Assembly: GCF_024171925.1 (NCBI RefSeq)
Contig: NZ_JAMTCO010000005.1
Location: forward strand, 434,001 to 498,000
DNA length: 64,000 bases
Origin: Actinokineospora diospyrosa
GTDB lineage: Bacteria > Actinomycetota > Actinomycetes > Mycobacteriales > Pseudonocardiaceae
Reading direction: 5' to 3'
The first letter of the stretch is position 1, and every line of letters starts with the position of its first letter. This document shows, one piece after another, positions 1-6,206 of the stretch. The position numbers were made by a program, and so were the translations under genes. Below the pieces are notes generated by a model. It saw nothing but the letters and a program-made list of their open reading frames with translations, was not told where the DNA came from and made no database searches.

Positions 1-516
1 GCACTGCTGCCCGAAGGCGCCATCATCTCCGACGAGGCCAACACCTCCGGCCTGATGATCCCGATGACCACCGCAGGCGCCCCCCGCCACGACGTGCTAA
101 CCCTCACCGGCGGCGCGATCGGCCAAGGCCTACCGGTCGCGGTCGGCGCCGCGGTCGCCTGCCCCGACCGCCCAGTCATCTGCCTACAAGCCGACGGCAG
201 CGCGATGTACACGATCTCCGCCCTGTGGACAATGGCCCGCGAAAACCTCAACGTCACCACGGTGATCCTGAACAACCGCGCTTACGCAATCCTTCGTATG
301 GAGCTCACCCGCGTGGGTGCGGAGGCTGCCGGGCCTAAGGCGAAGGCGTTGCTGGATCTTGCGCAGCCTGACCTGGACTTCGTTCAGATAGCGCGGGGAA
401 TGGGGGTTTCGGCGACTCGGGCTACTACGGCGGAGGAGCTGGCGGAGCAGTTTGCTGCGGCGTTGGAGCGGCCGGGACCCCATCTGATCGATGCGATTGT
501 GCCGTCGTTGATCTGA
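1..516 (+). CDS. Acetolactate synthase large-subunit-like thiamine-diphosphate enzyme (3' part)
   Basis: The reading frame is open from the first base, so only the C-terminal 171 residues are present. They match the cofactor-binding domain of the acetolactate synthase/benzoylformate decarboxylase family: a GAIGQGLPVAVGAAVA glycine-rich stretch, then ADGSAMYTISALWT and about 25 residues later VILNN, which is the diphosphate and Mg binding signature (GDGS...N, here with A in place of the first G). Such enzymes join or cleave 2-oxoacids using thiamine diphosphate in the cytoplasm. The N-terminal domain that would define the substrate lies outside the window, so a biosynthetic acetolactate synthase and a catabolic decarboxylase cannot be separated. 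The gene ends in TGA and is followed at once by the large repeat element. Confidence 0.82.
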   Translation, partial: ALLPEGAIISDEANTSGLMIPMTTAGAPRHDVLTLTGGAIGQGLPVAVGAAVACPDRPVICLQADGSAMYTISALWTMARENLNVTTVILNNRAYAILRMELTRVGAEAAGPKAKALLDLAQPDLDFVQIARGMGVSATRATTAEELAEQFAAALERPGPHLIDAIVPSLI

Positions 517-544
517 GGTGTGGTCGGCTCGCCTGCGGCGGGGT

Positions 545-840
545 GTTGAGCTGTTGTTTACGGCGGGTGGTTGTCCACAAGGTCTGCCGCTGTCCACAGG
601 GTGTGGTCGCTGGGCTCTTTTTGTCGGTGTGCTCTCGTAGGCTGTATATCGGGGGCTCTTGTGGCGGATGATCTTGTTGGGGTGCGCGCAGGGGGTAGTT
701 GTTTGTCCACAACGGTTCTGGTTGTCCACAGGCTGCTGCTTGGTGCTGCCGTTGCGTCGGTGTTGCTCGGTAGGCTGTGTATTTGGGGGCTTTCGATCAG
801 GTTGATCTTGGCGTAGGCCGGGGTTGGGGATGCGGGGCAA
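545..840 (+). repeat. Conserved module with DnaA-box-like motifs, copy 1
   Basis: This non-coding stretch is itself an imperfect tandem duplication. Each half has TTGTCCACA-like motifs (571-580, 591-600, then 703-711, 722-730), a variable part, and a strongly conserved block starting GTAGGCTGT and ending GATCTTG (about 640-675 and 772-813). The same module occurs inverted at about 56655-56900. There the second block is identical over about 41 bp and the first differs at one base, although the sequence between blocks has diverged. TTGTCCACA fits the actinobacterial DnaA box; binding is an inference. The open frames across it look like chance frames in GC-rich DNA. Confidence 0.7.
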
Positions 841-966
841 GGGATTCGGGCCTCCGCCTTCGGCTCCGGTGGACGGCCTCGTCGCCTGGCGGCGACCTCG
901 GCCACCGGATCGGACGCCTCGTTGCCTGGCGGCAACATCGGGCCCGATCCGCGATTTCCGAGCTCT

Positions 967-1111
967 GCTCGATGGGGTGGACCTGTTTTGTGCGGGGCCC
1001 CTACGACACCCGTGGCAGGACCGCACAGCAGGGGCCGAAAAGACTGGCCCTGTCCGCTACCGACGCTACGGGTGCCGTCCCCCCACACAAAACAGGTCCA
1101 CCCCATCGAGC
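967..1111 (+). repeat. Long hairpin repeat, copy 1
   Basis: A 145 nt near-perfect inverted repeat beginning GCTCGATGGGG and ending CCCCATCGAGC. The outer stem is about 30 bp (left arm continues TGGACCTGTTTTG, right arm begins CAAAACAGGTCCA). Inside are a second stem, ACGACACCCGT against ACGGGTGCCGT, and an apical stem around GCAGGGGCC and GGCCCTG with loop GAAAAGACT. Three other copies lie at 30019-30163, 52406-52549 and, inverted, at 56410-56552. It is preceded by two mini-hairpins (GTCGCC-TGGC-GGCGAC at 881-896 and GTTGCC-TGGC-GGCAAC at 921-936). No protein is apparent. Confidence 0.9.
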
Positions 1112-1370
1112 CGGCCTGGCACCAGCGAGTCCGACTGTCCAGGTGCTGGGTAGGTGGGCTGGGGCGGACCTGACGGGGGGCGAGTTGGCACCGCAGGGTC
1201 CGAGTGTCCATGTGCTGGGTTGGCAGGGCAGCCAAGAGCGGGCTGGGCTGACACCGGACCTTCCGGTGTCCACGGCTGATCAGGTGGGTTGGGGCGGACC
1301 TGACGGCAGCCCGGATGGGGGAGTGGCACCTGCGGGTTCCGAATGTCCAAAGGGTGTCGGGCTGGAGGTG
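1112..1370 (+). repeat. Degenerate ~71 bp tandem array following hairpin copy 1
   Basis: About three to four diverged units share the core words TGGGGCGGACCTGACGG, then TGGCACC, then GTCCGAGTGTCCA and CTGGG. The same array type follows hairpin copies 2 and 3 and lies at the equivalent side of the inverted copy 4. The GGGGCGGACCTG core resembles the hairpin arm GGGGCGGACTTG, so array and hairpin may share an origin. Confidence 0.75.
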
Positions 1371-1382
1371 GGTGGGGACGGC

Positions 1383-1420
1383 ACAAGGGCCACCAACCGG
1401 GGGTGGTTGGTGGCCCTTGT
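1383..1420 (-). terminator. Strong stem-loop terminator after the Asp/Leu-rich secreted protein gene
   Basis: A perfect 16 bp stem (arms 1383-1398 and 1405-1420, loop of six bases) lies 17 bases past the stop of the minus-strand gene. No T-run follows, which is common for actinobacterial terminators. Confidence 0.7.
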
Positions 1421-1437
1421 GGTGAGGCTCGGGGTGG

Positions 1438-2169
1438 TTACCGGGTCTCGGTGTTCGTGGTCTCCGACTCGTTGGTGTCGGAGTTGGTGAGGTTGTCGGT
1501 CACCGTGTTCAGCGTGTCGGTCACGGTGCTGGTGACGTCGGTCGCGGTGTCGGTCGCGGTCGAGACCGGCGCGGTCGCGGTGGTGTCCGAGTCGGTGCCG
1601 GTGCTGTGGGTGTGGCGGCCGCCGAGGTCGATGTTCAGGTCGGCGAGCAGGTCGATGTTCAGCAGGTCGCCATCGCCGAGGTCGAGCAGGTCGCCGTGGC
1701 CGAGCAGGTCGTCGAGCAGGTCGCTGTCGAGGACGTCGTCGAGGTCGAGGCCGTCGAGCAGGTCACCGTCGAGCAGGTCGAGGTCGAGGTCGAGCAGGTC
1801 GCCGTCGAGCAGGTCGTCGAGCAGGTCGCCGATCCCGTCGAGGTCGATGTCGAGGTCGAGCAGGCCGTCGTCGAGCAGGTCCTCCGACAGCAGCCACAGC
1901 GCCTGGGTGGGCGTGATGTCCAGGTCCGTCGCCCACTCCTGGGCCAGCGCGACCAGCGCCTGCAGCTCGGCGACCGAGTCCGCGTCGGAGAGGTCGTCGA
2001 TCAGGTCGTCGTCGAGCAGCGTGATGTCGATGTCACCGTCGTTGAGGACGTTGAGGACGACGATCGCGGGCACGTCCGTCGTCTCGGCGGAAGCCGTCGG
2101 CGCCGCGAACCCGAGGGCGAGTGCCGTGGCGGTTGCCATGAAACCGAGACGGAGTGCGGCTTTGCGCAT
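1438..2169 (-). CDS. Secreted low-complexity Asp/Leu-rich protein
   Basis: The 243-residue product starts with a clear Sec signal peptide (MRKAALRLGF, a hydrophobic stretch, and cleavage after ASA at about residue 28). Residues about 30-95 look like an ordinary small acidic domain. About 95-180 is a run of DLLD, DLDLD and DGDLLD units, so acidic and leucine residues alternate in a quasi-repeat. The tail from about 185 is rich in Thr, Asp, Ser and Asn without cysteines. The DNA shows the matching GTCGAGCAG repeat. I recognise no family. The repeat could form an amphipathic or Ca-binding surface, but no canonical RTX (GGxGxDxxx) or dockerin motif is present. The next gene upstream encodes another small exported protein with a similar start and the same upstream 14-mer, so the two may be expressed together. 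Start ATG is preceded by AGGAGCTC. Confidence 0.8.
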   Translation of the reverse strand: MRKAALRLGFMATATALALGFAAPTASAETTDVPAIVVLNVLNDGDIDITLLDDDLIDDLSDADSVAELQALVALAQEWATDLDITPTQALWLLSEDLLDDGLLDLDIDLDGIGDLLDDLLDGDLLDLDLDLLDGDLLDGLDLDDVLDSDLLDDLLGHGDLLDLGDGDLLNIDLLADLNIDLGGRHTHSTGTDSDTTATAPVSTATDTATDVTSTVTDTLNTVTDNLTNSDTNESETTNTETR

Positions 2170-2234
2170 GGGGAAGAGCTCCTAGTGACTGGCCGAATTG
2201 GACAGTCATGAGCGTTCCAGAGCGATCACCCGCT

Positions 2235-2248
2235 GGCGAGTCCACAGT
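2235..2248 (-). promoter_or_regulatory. Shared 14-mer upstream of the Asp/Leu-rich protein gene
   Basis: On the minus strand ACTGTGGACTCGCC lies 66 bases before the ATG. The identical 14-mer lies 69 bases before the start of the second small secreted protein (2724-2737). Same sequence and nearly the same spacing suggest a common promoter or operator element; which factor reads it is unknown. Confidence 0.5.
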
Positions 2249-2402
2249 CGGGTGGCCACGTTCGAGGCGCGATATTCCGCTCAGATGGCCCTTGCCCTGT
2301 GATTGGTACACCTTTGAGGGAAGAAAATGATCGCGGTGCGGGTAACTCGATGATCGCCGCGCCCACGACCGGACGACACCCTTTCGTGGGTGTCGTGATC
2401 AC

Positions 2403-2441
2403 AAAAAACGCCGGGCCGGAGTCGAGGACTCCGGCCCGGCG
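2403..2441 (-). terminator. Rho-independent terminator
   Basis: A perfect 15 bp GC-rich stem (2409-2423 with 2427-2441, loop of three) is followed on the minus strand by six T (plus-strand AAAAAA at 2403-2408). It sits 13 bases beyond the stop of the 66-residue secreted protein gene. A second, weaker stem (ACGACACCC/GGGTGTCGT, 2373-2396) follows. Confidence 0.85.
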
Positions 2442-2454
2442 GTTCCCGGCTCGC

Positions 2455-2655
2455 TCAGACGATGGCGCCGCCCGGCCCGAGCAGCGGGCTGGCGACGTTG
2501 ACCTGGTCGATGTGGATCACGTGGATGTCCGGGATGATCGAGTCGGCCGGGGCGCGGTCGTCGGTGGTCTCGGCCGTCGCGGTCGCGGTGGCCAGGCCGA
2601 GGCCGACCGCCACGAAGCCGAGCACGGCTCCCACGCGGAGAACTGTTGTGCGCAT
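2455..2655 (-). CDS. Small secreted protein, 66 residues
   Basis: The product begins MRTTVLRVGA, continues with a hydrophobic segment and a likely signal-peptidase site after TATA, giving a mature peptide of about 38 residues starting ETTDDRAPAD. It has no cysteine. The first 33 residues resemble those of the Asp/Leu-rich protein at 1438-2169 (same MR..LR.G start, same ETTD after the cleavage site), and both genes share a 14-mer at the same distance upstream. An AGGAG ribosome site precedes the ATG. The family is not recognised; a coding gene is supported by the signal peptide, the ribosome site and its own terminator. Confidence 0.7.
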   Translation of the reverse strand: MRTTVLRVGAVLGFVAVGLGLATATATAETTDDRAPADSIIPDIHVIHIDQVNVASPLLGPGGAIV

Positions 2656-2723
2656 GCGGTTTTCTGCTCCTAGTCGGCAGGGGATTTCCAGCGGCTAGCA
2701 GCCTGGCAGAACACCCGGCGCTC

Positions 2724-2737
2724 GGCGAGTCCACAGT
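2724..2737 (-). promoter_or_regulatory. Shared 14-mer upstream of the 66-residue secreted protein gene
   Basis: Second copy of ACTGTGGACTCGCC (minus strand), 69 bases before the ATG. See the copy at 2235-2248. Confidence 0.5.
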
Positions 2738-2761
2738 AGAGTGACTCGGCGGCCCGATCGG

Positions 2762-2980
2762 TTACGGCTCGTCGACGACCACCGGCTCGTCGTCGCGGTC
2801 GGCCCGCGCGCGCCGCGCCGCCTCGCCCATCTCGATCACGTCGGTCGCCCAGTCGCCGACCTCGCGGGCGATGTCGCGCACCGCGCCGGTGATGATCAGC
2901 GCGATCCGGCCGACGTGCGCCGCCGCCGACTCGGTCGCCTCCTGGATGGTGTCCTTGGCGCTCTCGAACTCGCTGACCAC
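2762..2980 (-). CDS. Small hypothetical protein downstream of the desaturase
   Basis: A 72-residue frame with GTG start lies 17 bases after the desaturase stop on the same strand, so it is probably the last gene of that operon. The product begins VSEFESAKDT, has a mostly helical amphipathic pattern, a mildly hydrophobic centre (IALIITGAV, about residues 26-34) and a charged tail ending EPVVVDEP. It could be a small membrane-associated or helical protein. No family is recognised. A much longer overlapping frame upstream is the shadow of the desaturase. Confidence 0.6.
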   Translation of the reverse strand: MVSEFESAKDTIQEATESAAAHVGRIALIITGAVRDIAREVGDWATDVIEMGEAARRARADRDDEPVVVDEP

Positions 2981-2997
2981 GATCGCCCCCGTCCCGC

Positions 2998-4119
2998 TCA
3001 CGCCGCGCGCGGCCCGCGGCCGCTCCCGACGGTACCCCTGGTGGGCCCGGAAGTCCCGCCCCACCACCGGTCCGGCAGCGCGTACCTGACGAGCTTGCCG
3101 ACCACCGAGCCGAGTTGGCGCGCCAGTCCGCCGGTGTTGTACGGCAGCCCGTAGCGCGCGCAGATGTCCCTGACCTGCGGCGCGATCATCGGGTAGCGGC
3201 GCGCGGGCAGGTCGGGGAACAGGTGGTGCTCGATCTGGTGCGACAGGTTCCCGGTCAGCACGTGGAACAGCGCGCTGCCGGTGATGTTCGCCGAGCCGAG
3301 CAGTTGCCGGTGGTACCACCGGCCCCGGCTCTCGCCCGCGGTCTCCTCCTCGGTGAAACTCGCGACGCCGCTGGGGAAGTGGCCGCAGAAGATGATGGCG
3401 AACGCCCACACGTTGCGCGCCAGGTTCGCCGTCGCGTTGCCCGCCAGCGTGCTGACGAACAGCGGCCCCGACAGCGCCGGGAACAACACGTAGTCCTTCA
3501 CCGCCTGCCGCAGGCCCTTGCGCCACATCAGCCGCCGAACACCCGCGGTCTCCGCCCAGCGCTTCTCACCGGACACCAGCCGCTCGACCTCCAGGTCGTG
3601 CAGCATCACGCCCCACTGGAAGAACACCATCAGCAGGAACGCGTAGACCGGGTTGCCCAGGTAGTACGGGTGCCAGCGCTGTTCCGGGTCGATCCGCAGG
3701 ATGCCGTAACCGATGTCGCGGTCCTTGCCCAGCACGTTGGTGAAGGTGTGGTGCACGTAGTTGTGCGAGTGCTTCCAGTTCGCCGCGGGCGCGACCGTGT
3801 CCCACTCGAAGGTGCGCGAGTTCAGCGCCGGGTCGCGCATCCAGTCGTACTGGCCGTGCATGACGTTGTGGCCGATCTCCATGTTGTCGAGGATCTTCGA
3901 CGCCGACAGCGCTGCCACCCCGGCCAGCCACGCGGGCGGGAAGAAGCCGAGGAACAGCAGGCCCCGGCCCGCGACCTCCAGCGCGCGCTGGGTGCGGACC
4001 ACGGTCAGCAGGTAGTCGCGGTCCGCTTGGCCGAGGTCGTCGACCACGCGCTGGCGCAGCGCGTCGAGCTCGGCGCCGAGCCGGTCCAGCTCCTCCGGTG
4101 TCAATCGCTTGCCGCTCAA
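2998..4119 (-). CDS. Membrane fatty-acid desaturase (DesA3-like)
   Basis: An integral-membrane acyl desaturase, which introduces a double bond using O2 and electrons from a ferredoxin-type reductase. The three histidine boxes that bind the di-iron centre are present: HNVMH, HSHNYVHH and, in the C-terminal third, HQIEHH. Two hydrophobic regions separate them. The neighbouring gene encodes a ferredoxin-reductase with a C-terminal 2Fe-2S domain, the same pairing as M. tuberculosis DesA3 (Rv3229c) and Rv3230c, so that protein is the likely electron donor. A GTG at 4134 overlaps the reductase stop as GTGA, but GGGAGGA stands directly before a TTG at 4119, so I prefer that start; the longer form would add five residues. 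Substrate is probably a long-chain acyl-CoA, by family. Confidence 0.9.
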   Translation of the reverse strand: MSGKRLTPEELDRLGAELDALRQRVVDDLGQADRDYLLTVVRTQRALEVAGRGLLFLGFFPPAWLAGVAALSASKILDNMEIGHNVMHGQYDWMRDPALNSRTFEWDTVAPAANWKHSHNYVHHTFTNVLGKDRDIGYGILRIDPEQRWHPYYLGNPVYAFLLMVFFQWGVMLHDLEVERLVSGEKRWAETAGVRRLMWRKGLRQAVKDYVLFPALSGPLFVSTLAGNATANLARNVWAFAIIFCGHFPSGVASFTEEETAGESRGRWYHRQLLGSANITGSALFHVLTGNLSHQIEHHLFPDLPARRYPMIAPQVRDICARYGLPYNTGGLARQLGSVVGKLVRYALPDRWWGGTSGPTRGTVGSGRGPRAA

Positions 4120-4130
4120 GGGTTCCTCCC

Positions 4131-5129
4131 TCACAGGTCGATCGACACGGTGCCGACCGGGACCGAGACGCAGAGCTGCACCTCGGTGTCGTCCTCGTCG
4201 TTGAGCTCACCGCTGCGCAGATCGCGGACCGTCCCCGCCGTCTTGCGCCGGGTGCAGGACAGGCAGATGCCCATGCGGCAGCCGTGTTCGGGCCGCAGCC
4301 CGGCCGACTCGGCCTGCTCCAGCAGGGAACGACCGGTGTTGTCGCAGGTTCTGCCGCTGCGGGAGAAGGTGATCCGCCCGACCGCGCCCGGGTCGGCAGG
4401 CGTGCTGGGCCGGAAGTCCTCCGTGCGCAGCCGATCGGCGATCCCGAGCTGGTCGAACACCGCCGTCACGCCGGCCATGAGCCCGGGCGGCCCGCATAAG
4501 TAGGTCGTCGCCTCGGCGAACCAGGGTGCCGCGGCGCGGAGGTGCGCCTCGGTGAAATGTCCTGATCCGGCAGCGGTGTGGGCCAGCACCAAGCGGTGGC
4601 CGGTCGCCCGCAGTGTGTCGAGGCAGGGGACGTGCGCCTCGTCGGTGGCGTAGTGCAGGAAGACGACCTCGCCGGTGTGGCCCTCGTCGGTGAGGGTGCG
4701 CAGCATCGACATGACCGGGGTGATGCCGCTGCCGCCGCTGATCAGCAGCAGCTTGTCCGGCCGCGTGGCGGGCAGGGTGAAGTCGCCTTCGGCGGGTGAT
4801 AGGTCGAGGACCAGCCCGGGACGCGCGTTTTCGCGCAACCACGAGGAGACCAGACCGGACGCCTTGACGGTCAACTCGAACCCGCGCGCGTGCTGGGAAC
4901 TGGCGGGGGAGTAGCACCTGGTCCGCCGCACGCCGTCGACGGTGACCGACACCCGGACGTGCTGGCCCGCGGTGAAACCCCGCCACGCCCGGCTCGGCCG
5001 GATCCGCAGGGTGATCGTGTCCGGGGTCGTTCGGTGCACACCCGTGACGATTCCCCGCTGCTCCCGGATGGCGAGCATCGGGTGGATGAGCTCGAGGTAG
5101 CGGTCGATCCCGTGCGGTGTCGCGAGCAT
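4131..5129 (-). CDS. Ferredoxin reductase with C-terminal 2Fe-2S domain, desaturase partner
   Basis: An FAD/NAD(P)H oxidoreductase of the phthalate dioxygenase reductase type, likely to feed electrons to the adjacent desaturase. Visible parts: the FAD-binding barrel with RCYSPASS (RxYS motif), the nucleotide-binding half with LLISGGSGITPVMSML and later YLCGPPGLM, and a C-terminal plant-type ferredoxin domain with GCRMGICLSC and a final cysteine in VQLC (four Fe-S ligands). The order matches M. tuberculosis Rv3230c. The ATG at 5129 has a GAAAGGG ribosome site seven bases upstream; a longer frame runs further but into the operator. The gene is divergent from a TetR regulator and coupled to the desaturase gene downstream. 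Confidence 0.9.
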   Translation of the reverse strand: MLATPHGIDRYLELIHPMLAIREQRGIVTGVHRTTPDTITLRIRPSRAWRGFTAGQHVRVSVTVDGVRRTRCYSPASSQHARGFELTVKASGLVSSWLRENARPGLVLDLSPAEGDFTLPATRPDKLLLISGGSGITPVMSMLRTLTDEGHTGEVVFLHYATDEAHVPCLDTLRATGHRLVLAHTAAGSGHFTEAHLRAAAPWFAEATTYLCGPPGLMAGVTAVFDQLGIADRLRTEDFRPSTPADPGAVGRITFSRSGRTCDNTGRSLLEQAESAGLRPEHGCRMGICLSCTRRKTAGTVRDLRSGELNDEDDTEVQLCVSVPVGTVSIDL

Positions 5130-5138
5130 GTCGACCCT

Positions 5139-5162
5139 TTCGGTGAACACGTGTACACCGAA
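5139..5162. promoter_or_regulatory. Near-perfect palindromic operator between reductase/desaturase operon and tetR
   Basis: The two 12-base halves TTCGGTGAACAC and GTGTACACCGAA differ at one symmetric position. The site lies in the only gap between the divergent operon and regulator genes, overlapping the ribosome site region of the reductase, as expected for repression of both by the TetR product. Confidence 0.7.
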
Positions 5163-5206
5163 ATGACACCGCCCGGGGTGCCGTCGTGTCAAGTACGCTG
5201 CTGGCC

Positions 5207-5821
5207 GTGACCGAGCCGGAGAGCAGGCAGGACCGCAAGCGCCGGACCCGGCAGGCGCTGCTCGACGCCGCCCTGGACCTGCTGGCCGACCGCGCCATGA
5301 CCGGTCTCAGCCTGCGCGAGGTGACCCGGGCCGCCGGGGTCGTGCCGACCGCGTTCTACCGGCACTTCGCCTCGATGGACGACCTCGGTGTGGCCCTGGT
5401 CGAGCAGTGCATGCGCACGTTGCGGGCCGTCTTACGCCGAGCCCGCCGCTCCGGTGCGGCGATGATCACCGACTCCGTCGCCGTGCTGGCCGAGCAGGTC
5501 CGCGCCGCCCCCGCGCACTTCCGCTTCCTGGTCCGCGAGCGCCCGGGTGGCATCCCCGCCGTGCGCGCCGCGATCGCCACCGAGCTGCGGTTGTTGGCCG
5601 CCGAACTGGCGACCGATCTCGGCCGCCTGCCCGTGATGGCCGAGTGGGAGACCGACGACCTCCGCATGGCGGCCGACCTGATGGTCAGCGCCATGCTCGC
5701 CACCGTGATGGCCTTGGTCGAGGCGGAGGAGTTCGACGAGCCCGAGGTGGTCGACGTGGCGGCTCGGCAACTCCGGTTGATCGCGCTGGGGATCGAGCGG
5801 TGGCGGCCGGAAACGCCGTGA
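5207..5821 (+). CDS. TetR-family regulator of the desaturase operon
   Basis: A one-domain DNA-binding repressor of about 204 residues. The N-terminal helix-turn-helix is plain (RTRQALLDAALDLL, then SLREVTRAAGVVPTAFYRHF), and the rest is the variable ligand-binding helical domain. It is divergent from the desaturase operon with a 24 bp palindrome in between, so it likely controls that operon and itself in response to an acyl ligand; this is an inference from context and from known TetR control of bacterial desaturases. The GTG at 5207 has no ribosome site, suggesting a leaderless message; a GTG at 5186 would add seven residues. Confidence 0.88.
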   Translation: MTEPESRQDRKRRTRQALLDAALDLLADRAMTGLSLREVTRAAGVVPTAFYRHFASMDDLGVALVEQCMRTLRAVLRRARRSGAAMITDSVAVLAEQVRAAPAHFRFLVRERPGGIPAVRAAIATELRLLAAELATDLGRLPVMAEWETDDLRMAADLMVSAMLATVMALVEAEEFDEPEVVDVAARQLRLIALGIERWRPETP

Positions 5822-6156
5822 GCCCCGGGCGGTTTCAAGATCAAAGCGTGCTGAGCAGCCCCTGATGCACAGTCTGCCAGGTGGCACCGACAGGGAGCGC
5901 GGAGTGAGCGCGCGGGTTGTGGACAACCGTGCCTTGCGGGGTGGGATGGCTGTCCGGTTGGGCGTGCCCGTGCGGATGTTGGTCATCTTGCCGGTGATGG
6001 CGTTGTCGACGATCCACTTCTTCAGGTCCGCTGGCGTCGAGGACGGCGCCTAGGCCAACCGCAGCGCCAGCGCGCCGCGCACGTGCGAGGCGCCATGTGA
6101 TCGTGTTTCGGCCACCGCGATTGGCCCGCTCGGTTCGTCTACGGGTGGCGAATTGG
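5822..6156. other. Non-coding gap with a possible decayed coding fragment
   Basis: No intact gene is supported. On the minus strand, about 5930-6049, a frame reads TPADLKKWIVDNAITGK followed by MTNIRTGTPN, bounded by stops and losing sense after that. This is faintly like the C-terminal LxxWLxxNTTGxxxIRAGxP segment of class A beta-lactamases and may be a gene remnant. The resemblance is short and could be chance. Confidence 0.3.
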
Positions 6157-6197
6157 GGTCGTCCGCCACCCCGGGCTGGCCGGGGTGGCGGACGACC
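6157..6197 (-). terminator. Stem-loop terminator of the XRE/NTPase gene
   Basis: A perfect 16 bp stem (6157-6172 with 6182-6197, nine-base loop) starts ten bases after the stop codon of the minus-strand gene. No T-run. Confidence 0.7.
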
Positions 6198-6206
6198 ACC
6201 AGCGGG

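Noticed and set aside
545..840. Chromosomal replication origin
   Set aside because: DnaA-box-like words are present, but no dnaA, dnaN or AT-rich unwinding region is nearby and the same module recurs elsewhere.
967..1111. CRISPR array or simple transcription terminator
   Set aside because: There is no repeat-spacer pattern, and 145 nt with three stems and internal covariation at four loci is far larger than a terminator.
184..1235. Long overlapping open frames across the first repeat element on both strands
   Set aside because: They cross hairpin and tandem repeats, lack ribosome sites, and have Arg/Pro/Gly-rich chance composition typical of alternative frames in GC-rich DNA.
3115..4503. 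Plus-strand 462-codon frame opposite the desaturase
   Set aside because: It is the antisense shadow of two well-supported genes with clear motifs.
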